Source: Tulasnella sp. 424
Taxonomy: Eukaryota; Basidiomycota; Agaricomycetes; Cantharellales; Tulasnellaceae
Direction of reading: 5' to 3'
Assembly: GCA_019633425.1 (NCBI GenBank)
Contig: WSUB01000118.1
Location: forward strand, 67,768-131,767
DNA length: 64,000 bases
The position numbers and the translations under genes are program-made. Position 1 is the stretch's first letter. Each line of letters opens with the position of its first letter. The notes below the pieces were generated by a model that did no database searches, had not been told where the DNA came from, and worked only from the letters and a program-made list of their open reading frames with translations. This document shows, piece after piece, positions 21,974 to 34,712 of this stretch.

Positions 21974-24025
21974 ATGACAACAGGGCAGACACCAGTCTAC
22001 TCGCCGCAGGTCGGTTTTGGGGTTGATTTTGCTGAGACGGTGAGCAACCAAAGGGCGACTACCCGGCGGGCACACCACTCATTTTTGAATTAGATTTCGA
22101 TTCCTTTTAGTTCCATCCGTCTATTCGGACGTGTCAAGCATCTCTCTCGTAAAGATCCTCGCGCGTCGGAGTTCTGGTCTGACGCACTTCTCGGTGAAGT
22201 GGACGGGAGGACCTTATTGGTCAAGGTTTATAGACAAAATGCGGGAGGAGAAGCGGCATTTTGCCAGGACTTGCAAACCTTCGCGAATGATCGAAGGTGT
22301 GCTACATTAGCATAATCACCTCTGACCGAGGATACGGGACTAATCATTGGTCTCGCAGTTCAAGCGCACCATCCGTTTATGGCATTTCACAAGATACCGC
22401 GACTCCGTGCATTTTATTCTCTACATGTGAGCAGACGCCGTATTTAAGTAATTTCTAACCAAACTGAGCCATCTCCACCAGCTTCTTTGACACTTTTCTC
22501 GGATTTTCTCTCGACCATCATACATAATGAACCGGAGCAAGCGCTCCAAACAGTATGGCAACTGGTAATGTATCCTTCCTCTCTAGCGCCCAGCGGTCCA
22601 TCTGACGTGTATGCGTTCTTAGTTGATAAACATGCGTGTTAGTTTTTCCGTTCTCCGCGAGTTAGCCACCAATTGACACCAGCGTTTCAGGACGCTGGGA
22701 CGAGCCTTCTCAAAGACATGGGATCCAGCAAAGCGGACATTGTTTGTGATGCTATTGCAGTAAGTCGCTGTAATTCCACGGGCAGTACGCTGGATCTCAT
22801 GAACCACCAATATTCCTAGAAAGCCCATGTTGACGACCAAGGCCAGATCGTGCTAACGCCAAGGACAGAAGGTCCGGCAACTCACTCCAACGACTCCGTT
22901 GAGGAACTTGTCCGACGTGCTTGGGCTGTGGTACGTCTAACTCATCCAAAGCTTGGCTTCGGTGCGCCAGTCTGACAACCTTGCGATAGGTCATGCAAGG
23001 AGGTGGGGTTACCTATGATATTCGTTTGACAACTTTCTAACATCTGCGGCACCTTCAGCTCATCTCCGCCATTTGCGTGCCCTTGGATACGCTCTTGACG
23101 GAAATCCGGTTGTGGTCTTAAGCCCGTCTGTCTCTCCAGATTCGTTCGGATCTGCCCAAGAAGCGAATCAATATCTCCGCAAGTTTTGGCAGCCTGTGTC
23201 CAGTCGTCACTTATTCTGGCCCTCGGCAGCCCGAAAGGATGGTCGATTCGCACCCGGGGATTTCGGAGTTTTTGATCCAGTCCCCAGAAAGGGGATAGCC
23301 TTCCGGAAATTGGGTTCTGTTGCACACGAGCTTGGGGGTGTCAAGACTACCGTCCAATTTTCTGACTTGGATGAAGTGAAGTCTAATGTATTCAGGTAGG
23401 TGTCTCAATCCCCGACCTTGTCTGCAGGGCTTTTGGCTGAGCCGATGCATTAAAGGTTAACATGTCATCCCAATGGGCAAAAATCCCAGGATGAGTTGCT
23501 CAAAGAGGGATTCATGTTTTCGTGGTCCAACGGTGTTAAGGATGAGGCAACGGAATGTGATTGGTGGCGTTTGAATGTCCGGAAACTGGCCGAGTCGCAT
23601 GATGTGCCACCCGAGAGTTTAGTTCTTGGTATGTGCGCCAAGAGAGATCAACCGTCCTCATGCTGACTCTCAAGGCAGTGACCAAGACGGTTCACGGGTT
23701 GGACTCGACACCTCTTGAACACCTTTCCAGGCATATTCAGCAGCCTATCCATTTCCAACTTAGCTTAGATGACAGTGGAGCCATTTCGGAGGAATGTTGG
23801 TCCTTCAGTGACGCCACCGAAACCGAGCGTGGCGATCAAGAGGTTCAAAAGCAGGTGATATCCCCTGAAATTCCTCTACCAAAGCTTAATCGGTTCGTGA
23901 TTCAAAGTGCTGAGGATGCCGCGGCCAATTCAACTTACGATTTTCGCCGTAATAGGCACTTCGGAGAGTACCCCTTCCCAGCCCGCTATATCCAGCTAGA
24001 GGCCTTGGATTTGGAGTTCTCTTAA
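21974..24025 (+). CDS. Cassette gene A1: possible degenerate kinase-fold protein
   Basis: I do not recognise a named family. Twelve exons (21974-22039, 22094-22296, 22359-22426, 22482-22564, 22623-22637, 22691-22759, 22820-22930, 22990-23002, 23059-23395, 23456-23628, 23679-23892, 23956-24025) join in phase to 473 residues. Exons 5 and 8 are microexons of 15 and 13 nt. The N-terminal third reads like a kinase N-lobe: IPFSSIRLFGR, GEVDGRTLLVKVYRQ (beta-3 Lys), AAFCQDLQTF (helix C), APSVYGIS and CILFST (beta 4-5). A later GQIVLT resembles beta 8. No HRD or DFG is present, so it would be inactive; the fold is inference. The C-terminal region (LRALGYALDGNP, GDFGVFD, FRKLGSVAHELGGV, ECDWWRLNVRKLAE, HGLDSTPLEHL, YPFPARYIQLE) matches no family I know. 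A colinear paralogue lies at 26227-28256, and gene B1 converges on it. Confidence 0.75.
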
Positions 24026-24238
24026 TCGCTGGCTTGAGATTTCCTCTCCTGGCCTCCGGTTCGCCCGCCGGGACCGACTGGTTTGAAGCCGTAATAGATA
24101 TTTACGAGTCTGCGGTCGAATCCCTGTCCAGAAATTCCTTTCGAAATATCATAAACCTAACTAGTATACAGCAGCAGAAAAAAAAAGAAAAAAGTCCATC
24201 CATGGATCCAGTCACCGTCCGTAGTCTACATCGGTGCG

Positions 24239-24888
24239 TCAGCATTCAACCTCGGCTTTCCCAGCCTGGACCGCCTTCAACGCTCGCCGCTTAATCATCG
24301 AGGCTGGGATGTCGTTAACATGATATACTGTTAAGCTTTTCCAGACCCCCTCAACTTCAAACGTGGTTCTATTACCACAGTAAGAGATGATCAGCTTATT
24401 TGTTTGCGTCCTGTAGCCTTCCAACCTTGGCCGGAAATCGTTCTCCCCAAGCGCGGCCAGAAGCATATACAGCTTTACGTACACAGTTTATCAGTATTGG
24501 GTCTGCGAGCGTTATCGTAAACAGTGCTTACATCAGGAGTATCTGGGGTTGGTTCCTGCTGTGATGTTTGTTGGCTCGGCTCTGAAACAGCAGGCGTCGG
24601 GCTGGATGGCTCCAACGCTCGATCCATCGTCGGCCAGCGAAATACATCCAGGGGGGCATTAGTTTCAAGTGAAACCTCCTGTCCCTTTCCGGAGTTGCTA
24701 TCCTGGATGACAGCTGGTGGAACCAGAGGCCACTTGATTTCCGGTAAGAGGAGCGAGGGTCGTGAGGAAGAGGAATTATGAGGCGACGAAGGCTGAAATA
24801 CTAGGCGAGATTGAAGCTCAGGGAGTGCGAGACACTGGTGCCGGAGACCGTAGATCCGTGGAGTTGATGTCGAGAACTTGCGACCCAT
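24239..24888 (-). CDS. Cassette gene B1: Ser/Pro-rich protein with a conserved C-terminal domain
   Basis: Unrecognised. Exon 1 (24888-24532, 357 nt) and exon 2 (24472-24239, 234 nt) join in phase to 196 residues. The N-terminal two thirds are Ser/Pro/Gln-rich and probably disordered, apart from a short shared motif LDVFRWP. The exon-2 domain is compact: LYMLLAAL, LIISYCGNRTTFEVEG, LTVYHVNDIP and KAVQAGKAEVEC, ending in a terminal Cys. Its paralogue B2 has exactly the same two exon lengths and also ends in Cys. It is transcribed towards gene A1, with 213 bp between the stop codons. Confidence 0.7.
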
Positions 24889-26226
24889 AGTTTGACTCGT
24901 GCGTGAGGTGGTTCACCGTTGGGTTGCGAAGGTTCGGTGGTGTTGCTGCGTCTGGAGTATTTCGGAAACAGTTCCTTTTGAATGGAAGGATGGATTCATA
25001 TAATCATCACCGGCCGCGGTGGTGCCTGAGATGGATACGATATATGTGTATGGTCACTGTCCAGTCGGAGAACAAGCAGCATTGGAACCATTGCATCTGT
25101 GCACTGCAAAGCCATGGATACGACGTCACATAGCCGAGATTTGATCTACGACGTGCCATCGTTCTGTCGACGTCGCCAGGTGACCCTTGGTACAAAGGGG
25201 AACACCCGATTCAAGGACCCTTCATCGGACCCTTAGAACTCGAGGCTACCTCTCGTTACAAAAGTTCTGAAGCACAGATCTCCAAGTCAACGGAAGCAAT
25301 TAAACATCACAACGGTGTAACGAAAAGTAACGCCTTGTGAAGCCGTTGGGAGGATGATTAGCGAACCCGTGCATCGAACGTTTGGTTGACTTTGTTTCAT
25401 ACACTACTTTGTCATGCGGCTTTCGGAGTTGGCAAGACGGAGCTAAAGCACTTCTTTCTTATGCCTCAAAACTCTCGCGCGAGCTATATAATGTTCAGAA
25501 ACATGTTTATGTAAGAGGCTAATGCGACTGGCTGGAGAGTCATGCGGACTCGTGGCCGTTACTCCTGATACGTTGGATATTTGGTGGAGTTTGCTGGATC
25601 TACCCTTCCCACGGACCCACTCCAGCTCATTCGGCAAGAGGGTCTAGCATCCAATGCCCAATCAATATGCGGTTCGAGTCCAGTACGTTGCCATCGCACG
25701 GTACTGTAGTCAAGCTGATGAGTGGCATAAGCTGGCAGCTCCGGACAATTTTATCCTCTCCCTGATAGCAGGTGCAGGTCGGTTGGAGAAAGTCCCTGCG
25801 GTGTCCTCACTCGAACGTCCCGGACGAGCTGTTTGTCTGCATTGGCAGCGGCTCACACCAGACACCGCGCGCAGTAATCATCCACAGTGCAACGATACTC
25901 GCCTTTGTTGTATGCATGCGACGTCAAGCCCGTAAAGAGGTCGCTACTGACCGGCTGTGTTTATTGCAGAAGCACTGCGTCTTGCTTGGCCCACGACTGC
26001 TTGCACAATAGAAACTCCCAGTAAAGACAGGAAACCTCTCTGTGAATCCATAGCGGTTTTTAGGGGAACTTCCAATGCATTGTACATTCGACATAACTCT
26101 AAGAGGCGTTATGGTTCCCGCTGTGGACCTTTAAGTACCACGCTATCCACGCCGATTGAAATCAACTGCATTTCCTCTCTCACCTTTCTGATTCGCTACT
26201 CTAGTCATCCCAATTTTTATATACTA
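24889..26226. other. Spacer between cassette copies
   Basis: No gene is supported. Part of this spacer (about 25080-25330) resembles the region upstream of B2 (about 29380-29600). Shared blocks include GCAAAGCCATGGA, GTCGCCAGG, ACAAAGGGG, CGATTCAAGGACCC and CCAAGTCAAC. The duplication therefore covers B-gene promoter sequence as well as coding sequence. Confidence 0.6.
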
Positions 26227-28256
26227 ATGTCTTCTGTTCAGACGCAGCGTACGCCGCAGGTCGGCTTTCCCCTCGATAAATCCTTCAATTCATCGGTCAG
26301 TCGGCTTGAGCTAGCATGCTGTTCTCCGCTAATATTTCAACAGGTCTCTATTCCGTTCGAATCCATTCGTCTCTCCGGTCGCTTGAACCGCATGCATGGG
26401 AAGGACAACCGCGACGCCGCTTTCTGGAACAACGCGCTTATCGCGGAGGTTGGCGGGCAGAGGTACATCGCAAAAGTCTATACCCAAAGCTCAGGCGGGG
26501 AGAGAGCATTTGAGCACGATCTAGAAAGATTGGTAAACGACAAAGGGTGCGCTGTCTGTTGGGTTCAGCCAAGCCTTTTGCTCAATATCTCTGTGGCGGC
26601 AGATCGAACATCCCGCGAATCTTCGGTCACTCCAGCGACTCCGCAACTCCTTGCATCCTTTTCGCGACATGTTAGTGCTATGTAATTATCCTTAACGAAT
26701 TTGATACTGACTTTCACAAAGCCCATGTCTCACCCTTCCACGTCTACCTGGGCGAGCTGCTTAGAACTTCGCCAGAGACGGCTCTACAGGACGCATGGCA
26801 GCTGGTATGATTACTATAAGCTACAGAAAAATATTGATCATGGAAATCACTCACCAATTTCTCCCCTTTTGGCAGCTTATCGACATGAAGGTATGTGACA
26901 CCTGTCTTAGCACCAGCCCCACTAACCCAATATCGATTTTAGGATGCGGCAGAAGGTTTGCTCCGTAATTACCCCTCGCTTCCGTCGAGCGTACTCTGGG
27001 ACGCGTTAGCTGTGAGTCTCGCCACTGAATACGGGGAGGTGGTCCTGACGTAGCTCAAACCTGCAGAAAGCTTCGATAGACGACGAACGTAAAATCATTC
27101 TGACTCCCGAAGTCAGCAGCAGCGCATATAATTCATCAGAGTCGGTTGAAAAGCTGGTCCAAACTGCTTGGTCAGAGGTAAGCTCTATGGCAACGTTACA
27201 GGAAAGGGCTAATGCTCACATGACGCCATTGTCAGTTCCTGCGAACAGGTGAGACTCCCAATACCTTGCCGTCAAAAGCTCTCTGACACATCTTCACTCA
27301 CAGGCCAGTACAGACCCCTCCGTCCGCTCGGCTATGCTCTTGCAGGAAACCCGCAGGCAGTTCTGGGAACCTCCCCACACACATTCGATGATACGGCGTC
27401 TGCTTTACGGTATCTCAAGCAGTTTTGGATTGCTCCCTCCCGGCGATACTTGTCTTGGCCGTCTGAAGTGAAAGGATGTTTCGAACCGGGGGATTTCGGG
27501 GTGTTTGAAGTCCATCGAAACGAAAGGGTTTTTAGGAAATTAGGGTCGGTTTCCACGGAATTCGGAGGAGTAGTCACAAGAAAGAATGCTGGAAACTTGG
27601 AGGAAGTCCAACCGGGCGTTTTCAGGTGATTAATATCTTAGTCAGGCCAAGTATTCGCCATCTAATAACGCCTTTCGACATTGGAAGGAAAACTTGCAAC
27701 CCTCTTCCTGAAGGGGGCCAAGTCAACCCCATCTCCGACTACTTGATGATGTCCTGGACCAACACGTTGAAAGAATCTAAGGATGAATGGAACTGGCTTT
27801 GCGCGAATGTGGGTCGCCTAGCCTCCGAGCATGGTGTCGAGCCCGAGGACTTGGTACTTTGTAAGTCAAGCTTTCCTTCGAGTTGATTCTGTCCTCATCT
27901 GAACCTTCTTCCAAGTGACCGAAACCTGTCATGGACTCGACGCCACGTCATTAGAGACTTTGACTCGAACTATCCAGAGTCCCATTCATTATTACGTCCA
28001 CCTCGACGCTATCGGAAGAGCCTTCCGATGCTATTGGACGTTCGGAGACGCCCCGATCTCTGGAGAGGGCCTCTCGGAAATAGCAGAAGATCCGGAAGTC
28101 AAAGGGTTACCCCTACCGGTCGTGGAAATGTGAGTCCGTTGGGTACCTCTCTCGACCACTTTGTTGACTGAGCCAAAATCAACCCCCCAATATAGGCATT
28201 TCGGGAGGACACCGTTCCCTGTCCAATACCTGCAAATAGAGAACATCGATCTTTAG
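26227..28256 (+). CDS. Cassette gene A2: paralogue of A1
   Basis: Twelve exons (26227-26295, 26344-26546, 26603-26670, 26722-26804, 26876-26890, 26943-27011, 27067-27177, 27236-27248, 27304-27625, 27688-27860, 27916-28129, 28196-28256) join in phase to 466 residues. Nine exons (2-8, 10 and 11) have exactly the same length as in A1, including the 15-nt and 13-nt microexons. The same motifs recur with diverged sequence: IPFESIRLSGR, AEVGGQRYIAKVYTQ, RIFGHS, CILFAT, RKIILTPE, LRPLGYALAGNP, GDFGVFE, FRKLGSVSTEFGGV, CHGLDATSLETL and TPFPVQYLQIE. HRD and DFG are missing here too. Maintenance of all phases in both copies argues that both encode protein. Gene B2 converges on it. Confidence 0.75.
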
Positions 28257-28520
28257 AGATTGAGAGGTCACTACCTTCGTATCCCTTGCATCGTAATATA
28301 CGCTTCCGGCTTTGCCAAGATGGGTCGATTATGTCCGTCGGACAGCGACGCACCAATTCGTAGGCCAAAGAGCACGCCGAGGTTACTTAAGCTATTCAAA
28401 TTGCAAGCCGCATACACAGGTAAATCTACATCATAATGAGTCCGTGATAGCTTTAAGGATATTCTAAAGTAAACGAAAGGGTATATTCCATGCTTGCTAG
28501 GGGCACGCTGGATAGAGACT

Positions 28521-29166
28521 TCAACAGTGGATATCTGCGGTTCCTGCCCGCACTGCGACGAGAGCCTGATCCCTGGTATTCTCATCAGATACAGCTCCAA
28601 CATGGTAAATGGTCAGGCGGCTCAAAGTTTTGGTGTCGACATATGTCGTTTGGTCACCACAATACGATATGGAAAGACCGTCGAGAGGTTCCTCAACGCA
28701 GAAAAGCTTCGGTTGGAAGAAAGATGCGGCTAGTCTTCCTAGAAGTGCATAAAGCTGAGAAAGGGGTATTCAGTACCAAATCTCTAGAAATGAACGAAGC
28801 GACACATACACGAGGTGGCTCGCTGGCCAACGCTTGATTGCTGTGGACACGTGGTGACCCCCGTTGACGAGGCTGATCATTATCCTCCTCATCCCGATAA
28901 ATGTCCGGCCAGTGGAATAGCTCTAAGCCCATCCTATTTTGCGATGAGTCACGGGGAAGGGCCAAGATCTCAGAAAATTGTCTTCTGTTTGGGGAACCAG
29001 GCTTGCGCTCCGTGTCGTTCCCGTTCACGGGTAAGTCCAGCTGCAACGTATTTTGGCAGGAATAAGCCGGAGAGGAGGATGGTGTAGGAAGAGGTGAGGG
29101 TAGAGACTCTCTAAGTAGTGGGAGGGGAAGGCAAGAGCGGCGTTGAGGGCGCTGAGGTGATGTCAT
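28521..29166 (-). CDS. Cassette gene B2: paralogue of B1
   Basis: Exon 1 (29166-28810, 357 nt) and exon 2 (28754-28521, 234 nt) have precisely the lengths of the B1 exons and give 196 residues. The N-terminal part is Ser/Pro/Arg-rich with the shared motif LELFHWP. The C-terminal domain reads LYALLGRL, LSISYCGDQTTYVD, LTIYHVGAVS and VAVRAGTADIHC, again ending in Cys. It converges on A2 with 264 bp between stop codons. No known family is recognised. Confidence 0.7.
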
Positions 29167-30349
29167 TGGCTGCCGATGATTCGTCGAAGGTTGATAAGGG
29201 GTAAAGTGGTATTAGAACCGTAGTGACGAGAATAGCTAAGCAGGAATCACTCGCTTTTAACTAACCCGTTGGGGTCACCACTCCATCTCTGAGATCAGGA
29301 GTGACCTGAGAGGAAGACGATTTTGTGTACGAGTCGCAAAGTGGATAGATAACAAGCGGGATGGGGGCTCGCTGCAAGTACGCGGTGCAAAGCCATGGAG
29401 ACGACTTCGAATAACCAAGATTTGGCCCAGGTGAAAGGAAGTGGTTGCTTTTCGGTTGATGTCGCCAGGCGGCAGCCGACACAAAGGGGATAACCGATTC
29501 AAGGACCCTGAGTCCTCAGGCTCACCAAGACATCCAAACATTTCTGAAACACGAAGCCCCAAGTCAACCCAGCCACTGTAATGAAAACATATCAACAGTG
29601 TAGTGACACATGACAGTACTACTGACCGGTCGATCTGCGAGCATAATGAAGGCTCCAGTAAGGGTCCGCGGTGCACCGAACATTGTGCGGCGTTTGTTCA
29701 GTCTACCATTCCATCCCACATAATATTCCAGCCCACCGATCCACGAGAGGTTGCGGTTCTTCTCATGCGATTCGTTACTTTGTCCAGTACCTGCTTGGTG
29801 ACAATATGCGTAGCGGCAAGTAGCGGTAGCTTATGCAATTCCAACTCCCTCCATTGCCTCCTTTGACAGCACGGCGCACACGCTCGGCTGGAGCGGAGTG
29901 TCTAAAGGTAGTGAAAGCGCATCAACGCCATCCAAACATGCCTGAGCGAAGTACGTTCTCATGCCCAATTATGCCTCTCGGGACAGCCGTTTCAATCTCG
30001 ACTGGCGTACACATCCAGTCGTCCGCACCACTGTGCTACCGACACTCCCCTTCCTTTCCCTCATCATTCGGGATGATGAAGCTCTTTAGAAGGCACTGGA
30101 ATAACGTGTCGTGACGAGCCGTCGCCGTTGTGCTGACCTCTACACTCGTCTAGAGTAAGTTTTTCAGCTGTCGCTGGCGGCCCAGCTCCCATCGCTGTTG
30201 GATCTCAACGCCGAAATCATAATCACCATTTCAAAGAACAATATATTTGAGTCCCCAAGTAATACCGGAACGCCATCGTTCTGGGTGATAATGTAAAAAG
30301 AAGCGGTCTTCTTAGTTCTTCATCTCTCGGTGTATGGCGAGGGCGAGAT
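29167..30349. other. Intergenic, no supported gene
   Basis: The first part resembles the B1 upstream region (see the spacer entry). Beyond about 29650 only short ORFs without motifs are seen. Confidence 0.5.
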
Positions 30350-31665
30350 CTATTCCATTCTCGGAGATGCGGATGCATCGGAGGTTGAGGCCGTTGAGAG
30401 ATCGCAATCGTCAAGCTTGAAGTGAACAGACTTTCTTGGAGAATGAGTTGAAGTTGGAGTGCTTTTCGTTTGGCTCACTGCTGTTGCAGTGCTCTGGTAG
30501 CTCTCGCCCTTGCTCTGGCGCGATGTCCTGTGTCCCTCTATTACGTCATCAGACTGCTCTTTGACCCCTTCTTCGCTCTCTTCGCCAGATTGCTCCAGTT
30601 CGACCAGGCTCCCGCCCAAGCGACCCTTGGGTTGTACCAATATCATTACAGTCTTTCGTACACTCTCCTCCACGCTTCGCAGACGGAGCTCCAATTCCTT
30701 GATGTAGGCAGCTTGTTTCTCGGTATGGCCAATCTCGCGCCGGTAAGCTTCAGAATGGTCGGACAGAGCATCCAGTTCACGATGTGCAGAGAGGAGCTGG
30801 AGTTCCATTCCACGTTGTCTCCAAAGAGCCATCCCGTATTCGAGTTGAAGTTCCTGAAGAAGAGAGAGTGTGCGCAAAGCGGGTTGACGTTCATGGTACC
30901 ATCGGAGTTCCCGTTCCACGAAAGTTTCGCGCATATCTTCGAGCTCACGTTGCAAGTCACCTATTGTGTTAAAGTCCCGAGCGTGATAGGCGTGAAGTGT
31001 TTGGACGCGAGTACGGATTCGGCGAAGGAGTTCAGGAAGAGTCTCGCGGGTATCGAGTTCGAAGGAGTCAGTCTCAGAGTCTGCAAGAGGAATCACAGAG
31101 TCAAAATAGAGGCCCTCAGCAACTTTCACAACTTCCTTCATCCTGTTTTCGAGATGATGTCGTTTTGAGCGTTCGTTCGTGAGGGTCGTCTCCGCGTCCA
31201 GAAGCTCGCCTATGACGCGTTCCTTGTCAAATCGTTCGCGGAAAACTGCGAGCTCCGTTCTATGAAGTTCAAGGCTGAGAGAGTCAATTTGAGAATCATA
31301 ACGATTAACGATACGGTGCAAAGCTGATCCAGGAATGGTGCGAGGAGGCTGTTTCACCAGTTTTCCCCGCCGTGGTGCGAGCGTGGAGGTGCCTCCAAGT
31401 TCCCGAGCCTGAGTTGCAGCATGCGGAAATAGACGGCGCCGCTGACGTAGTTGACTGGGTCGTATAGGGCGTTCGTTAGGACCGTCTGCCGTCCCTAGTC
31501 GGTTCTGGGCATTTCGGGGCGTTCTGGGTCGAGCTGGTTTTACGATCCTGGAAAGGGCAGCCTACACGAAAGCAAGCAAACAGTTGATCAAAACATCTCA
31601 GTAAGGTCTGAAAGATATCGTCTTGCCTTTACAGAGATCCAAGACTGTGATGCGTTGCGAAACAT
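30350..31665 (-). CDS. Coiled-coil protein of unknown function
   Basis: Two exons: 31665-31633 (or -31627) and 31561-30350. They give about 414 residues. The start ATG is the first in the open frame and the long second exon is uninterrupted. The N-terminus is basic (RIVKPARPRTPRNAQNR). The middle (about residues 100-300) is rich in Glu, Arg, Leu and Gln with heptad-like spacing, for example LELHRTELAVFRERFD, DLQRELEDMRETF and KELELRLRSVEESVRK, consistent with a long coiled coil. The C-terminus is Ser/Thr-rich and acidic. The donor of intron 1 is ambiguous: GTAAAG after TCT, or a GC donor GCAAGA after AAG. Both preserve phase. I cannot name a function. Confidence 0.7.
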
Positions 31666-32343
31666 TCTGGGGTGTGGTTAGTTGTTAGGATTGTGAAAAC
31701 AAACGAATTCAAAAGCCGACACGACAGTCACGTGCTTCAAAAGGAAACGTCACCTCAACCTGGCGTTCTTTGCTAGTTTGCGGGGATGGCCTTACTCTCG
31801 GATATTGATTCTGCGCAATACCCATGTATATACATATCCAGTATCTAATTTGATTAAGAAGTGCCGGGAATCGGTGCAGCTTCCGTACTCGCCGGTGTCC
31901 ACTGGAGTACCTTCAATTTGAATGGGATTATCGTAAGGCGCTCGGCTCCTCAACCCTCAACGCTAACACCAAGAATCCGATAGAAGCTCAGATCTCTTCC
32001 TCGGACTGGGGCTGTGAGTTAATATTGGAGGTAACGGTGCCGGCGAGGTCGCCTTCGCCACGAGCAACGTCGGAACCCAGCAGTCGGTCATCGTCTGTGG
32101 CCTTGAGAGTCTTACTCAAGAGTTCGATTCAAGGGAGAGGAACCGTGCTCACGCGTGGCTAATATTCATCCCATCGTTCGCTTAATCTATCCGCGCTGGT
32201 GCCCATTGACCAAAGCAGGATTCAGGGATCACCCACATTGAAATTAGGAAGGTAGTATTGATGCACAAGTGAATTACAAGCAAACATTGGGTTCTAAGCA
32301 AAGTAGCAAGCGTTGGTTGGTCGCGATAAGTATAAATAGTTGA
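31666..32343. other. Intergenic, no supported gene
   Basis: Promoter side of the coiled-coil gene. No ORF or repeat block is recognisable before the segmental duplication begins. Confidence 0.45.
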
Positions 32344-34712
32344 ACTAAACAAATACCAAGGAAATTTCAGTATATGCGGCTTGTCGTCTTATTGGCTAAG
32401 CAAGAATTGAAATCAGATGAGAATAGACTCACATCAGGAAGCGCGTCATCACTAACGTGGCTTCAAGGAGTTGGATTTGGTTTGTTACGATGTTATATTC
32501 GACACAGGGGAAATCTAGCCGTGACAATATATATGTTAGAACCCAGTTTGCTGATTCGGTAATGTAATACTCGCCGTTGCGTAGCATGGGAGCTCACGAG
32601 CCACGACGCAAGCGTACTTCAACAACAGAATCACAACAGTGCTCAACCCTTCTGCAAGGCAAGTCTTTACTCCGTTGATTGCCTGAATGCCTACTGAGGT
32701 TGGTCTGTCGGGCCATGTTCGTGGAAGCGAGAACGCTGCGGCGTTGCAGCAGGTCTCTGAAACACCGCCCGACTGGTTTGAATGTCTTTGTAAACACAGG
32801 GCGGGACGGGGCGGTGAATGATAATAGATTAGTGAAACCTCGAGCGGCATCAAATGGCTTCGAAGTGGGTAGTGGAGAAGGAGGGACCAAGGCGACTGAT
32901 GATCGGACTCCAAATGGTATAGACTCGCTTCGCCGAGGTCGGGCCATCAGATCTGTAGGCTAGTATAGGGGGAGTGGAGTGTGTCCTTTAAGGTATGAAG
33001 ACCTCTAGTCAAAGCGCCGACAGCAGCGCGTTTTAAACGGTGAAAATACTAATGGGCTGTAGTCAGCTGTGGAGGGCTAGATTGTGACTATTGGTACAGG
33101 AAATCTTTCTAACGCGATGCTAATACCAGGATGCCAAGGAGTGGAAAGTCATCGCGACACTGACGAGTCTCATAGCTTGCGTAGTCGTTCTCCAAGGAAG
33201 AATCAAAAGAAGCCTACGAAGTATGGCGGCGGCCTTAGATGAAGCCTAGAACTGGCAGTCCGCTCCGACGCTGTTCCGTCCGGATCCGCGGGAATCCGGG
33301 ATGACGCCCCCTCCCCTGCACGGCTAAGCATTCAGATCGCCAATTGGCATCTCAATCCAGCCGGACAGCCCAAGCTGCGGCGTTGATGTAAGGTACTGAC
33401 AGGTACTCGTTATCGAGTGGACCTCTGATGACGTCCGGCACCCAGGAAAGTATCCTCGCACGTGACCTATGGAGGTTCGGGTCCACGGGCTGACGGAGAG
33501 CAAACGGTTGAGCCCGACAAAGAGTTCGATCAAAAAGGGTAGAAAGGGTTGTCACCGGCAATGAGGAAAACAGCCGTAACCCCGATATGCGTTATAAATA
33601 GTCTCTTTTTGGTGTGACACAAGACACCGTTAAGGGGGCTTAACAATCCGAGGCAGAAGAATCACAGAGGCCGCTGCTACGTATAACGACAATGCCCAAG
33701 CCGCGAAAAGAGACAAAGCGCTGAGAGGCTTGTGAGAGATAACTGCCATCGGTATAGTACTGAAGCATGTTTGGAACCGTAAACGATGCAGACGCTCTTC
33801 AAGTCAGGTTGGTGATAAATCATGAAGCAGGAACCACGCTAAGCAATGGCCCATTTTTTAAAAGTCGTCGGATTCTATCAATCCCCATGACAATTAGCTT
33901 TGAAATTCGTAACTCATGGAGACGCACCTATCCTTACAGGGACTGAGGGACCGGTGAGTGGACAAAGGCGGCGAAAATCCCGCTAACGCGCCGTTCACCG
34001 TCCTGCGCAGTCCAAGATTTGCATGGTTCGTAACCGTTTGTCCATTCAACACGCCAGAAGACCTACCAAAACTTTGTCGCCCATCACACACCGAGAGAAA
34101 TTAAATTTTCCTCTGACGAAACATGAAAATGCATCCTCCGAACGCAGTTCGGTTAGTTCAAATCATCAAAAAAAGGGATCCTGGGGTGTTGTGAGCTCTA
34201 TCGTTTACTCCAATAATTTCTGATTTTCATACCGCACACGGATGCTCAGAATCGGGAAGGAAGTTCTATAAAACAGTGATGACGGCTGGAAACCCGGGTC
34301 ATCAAATGGTGACGCGAGAGCAGACGACTCCAAAACTTGGTGAAGGATAAGCCTGAGGAAATCCTCGGAAACAGGACAACGGAACATCAGAGACACTTAG
34401 AGGTAGACGTGAACAAATTGAGAGAGGGAAAATCACGAGGATTTATCAAGGTGACAAGAAACGGCATCTAATGTGCATAGAAATGTGTAGGAAACGGGAG
34501 GAGGGGAGTAGTGCAGGGCATGGATGATCGTGGGGCGCGACAGTCGCTGGCGCCTGGACAGGTGGTGTCATTTCGGTATAACTCTCAGCCGCCGGCGCCT
34601 CTCGGTGTTGCGGGAGATTTTACTGGTCGCAGAAACTAGTGGTTATTTTGTGTGTTTACGCAGCCATATAGGGCTATTACTCTTACCTTCTGGGTTTCAA
34701 TGTAGTGAGGAA

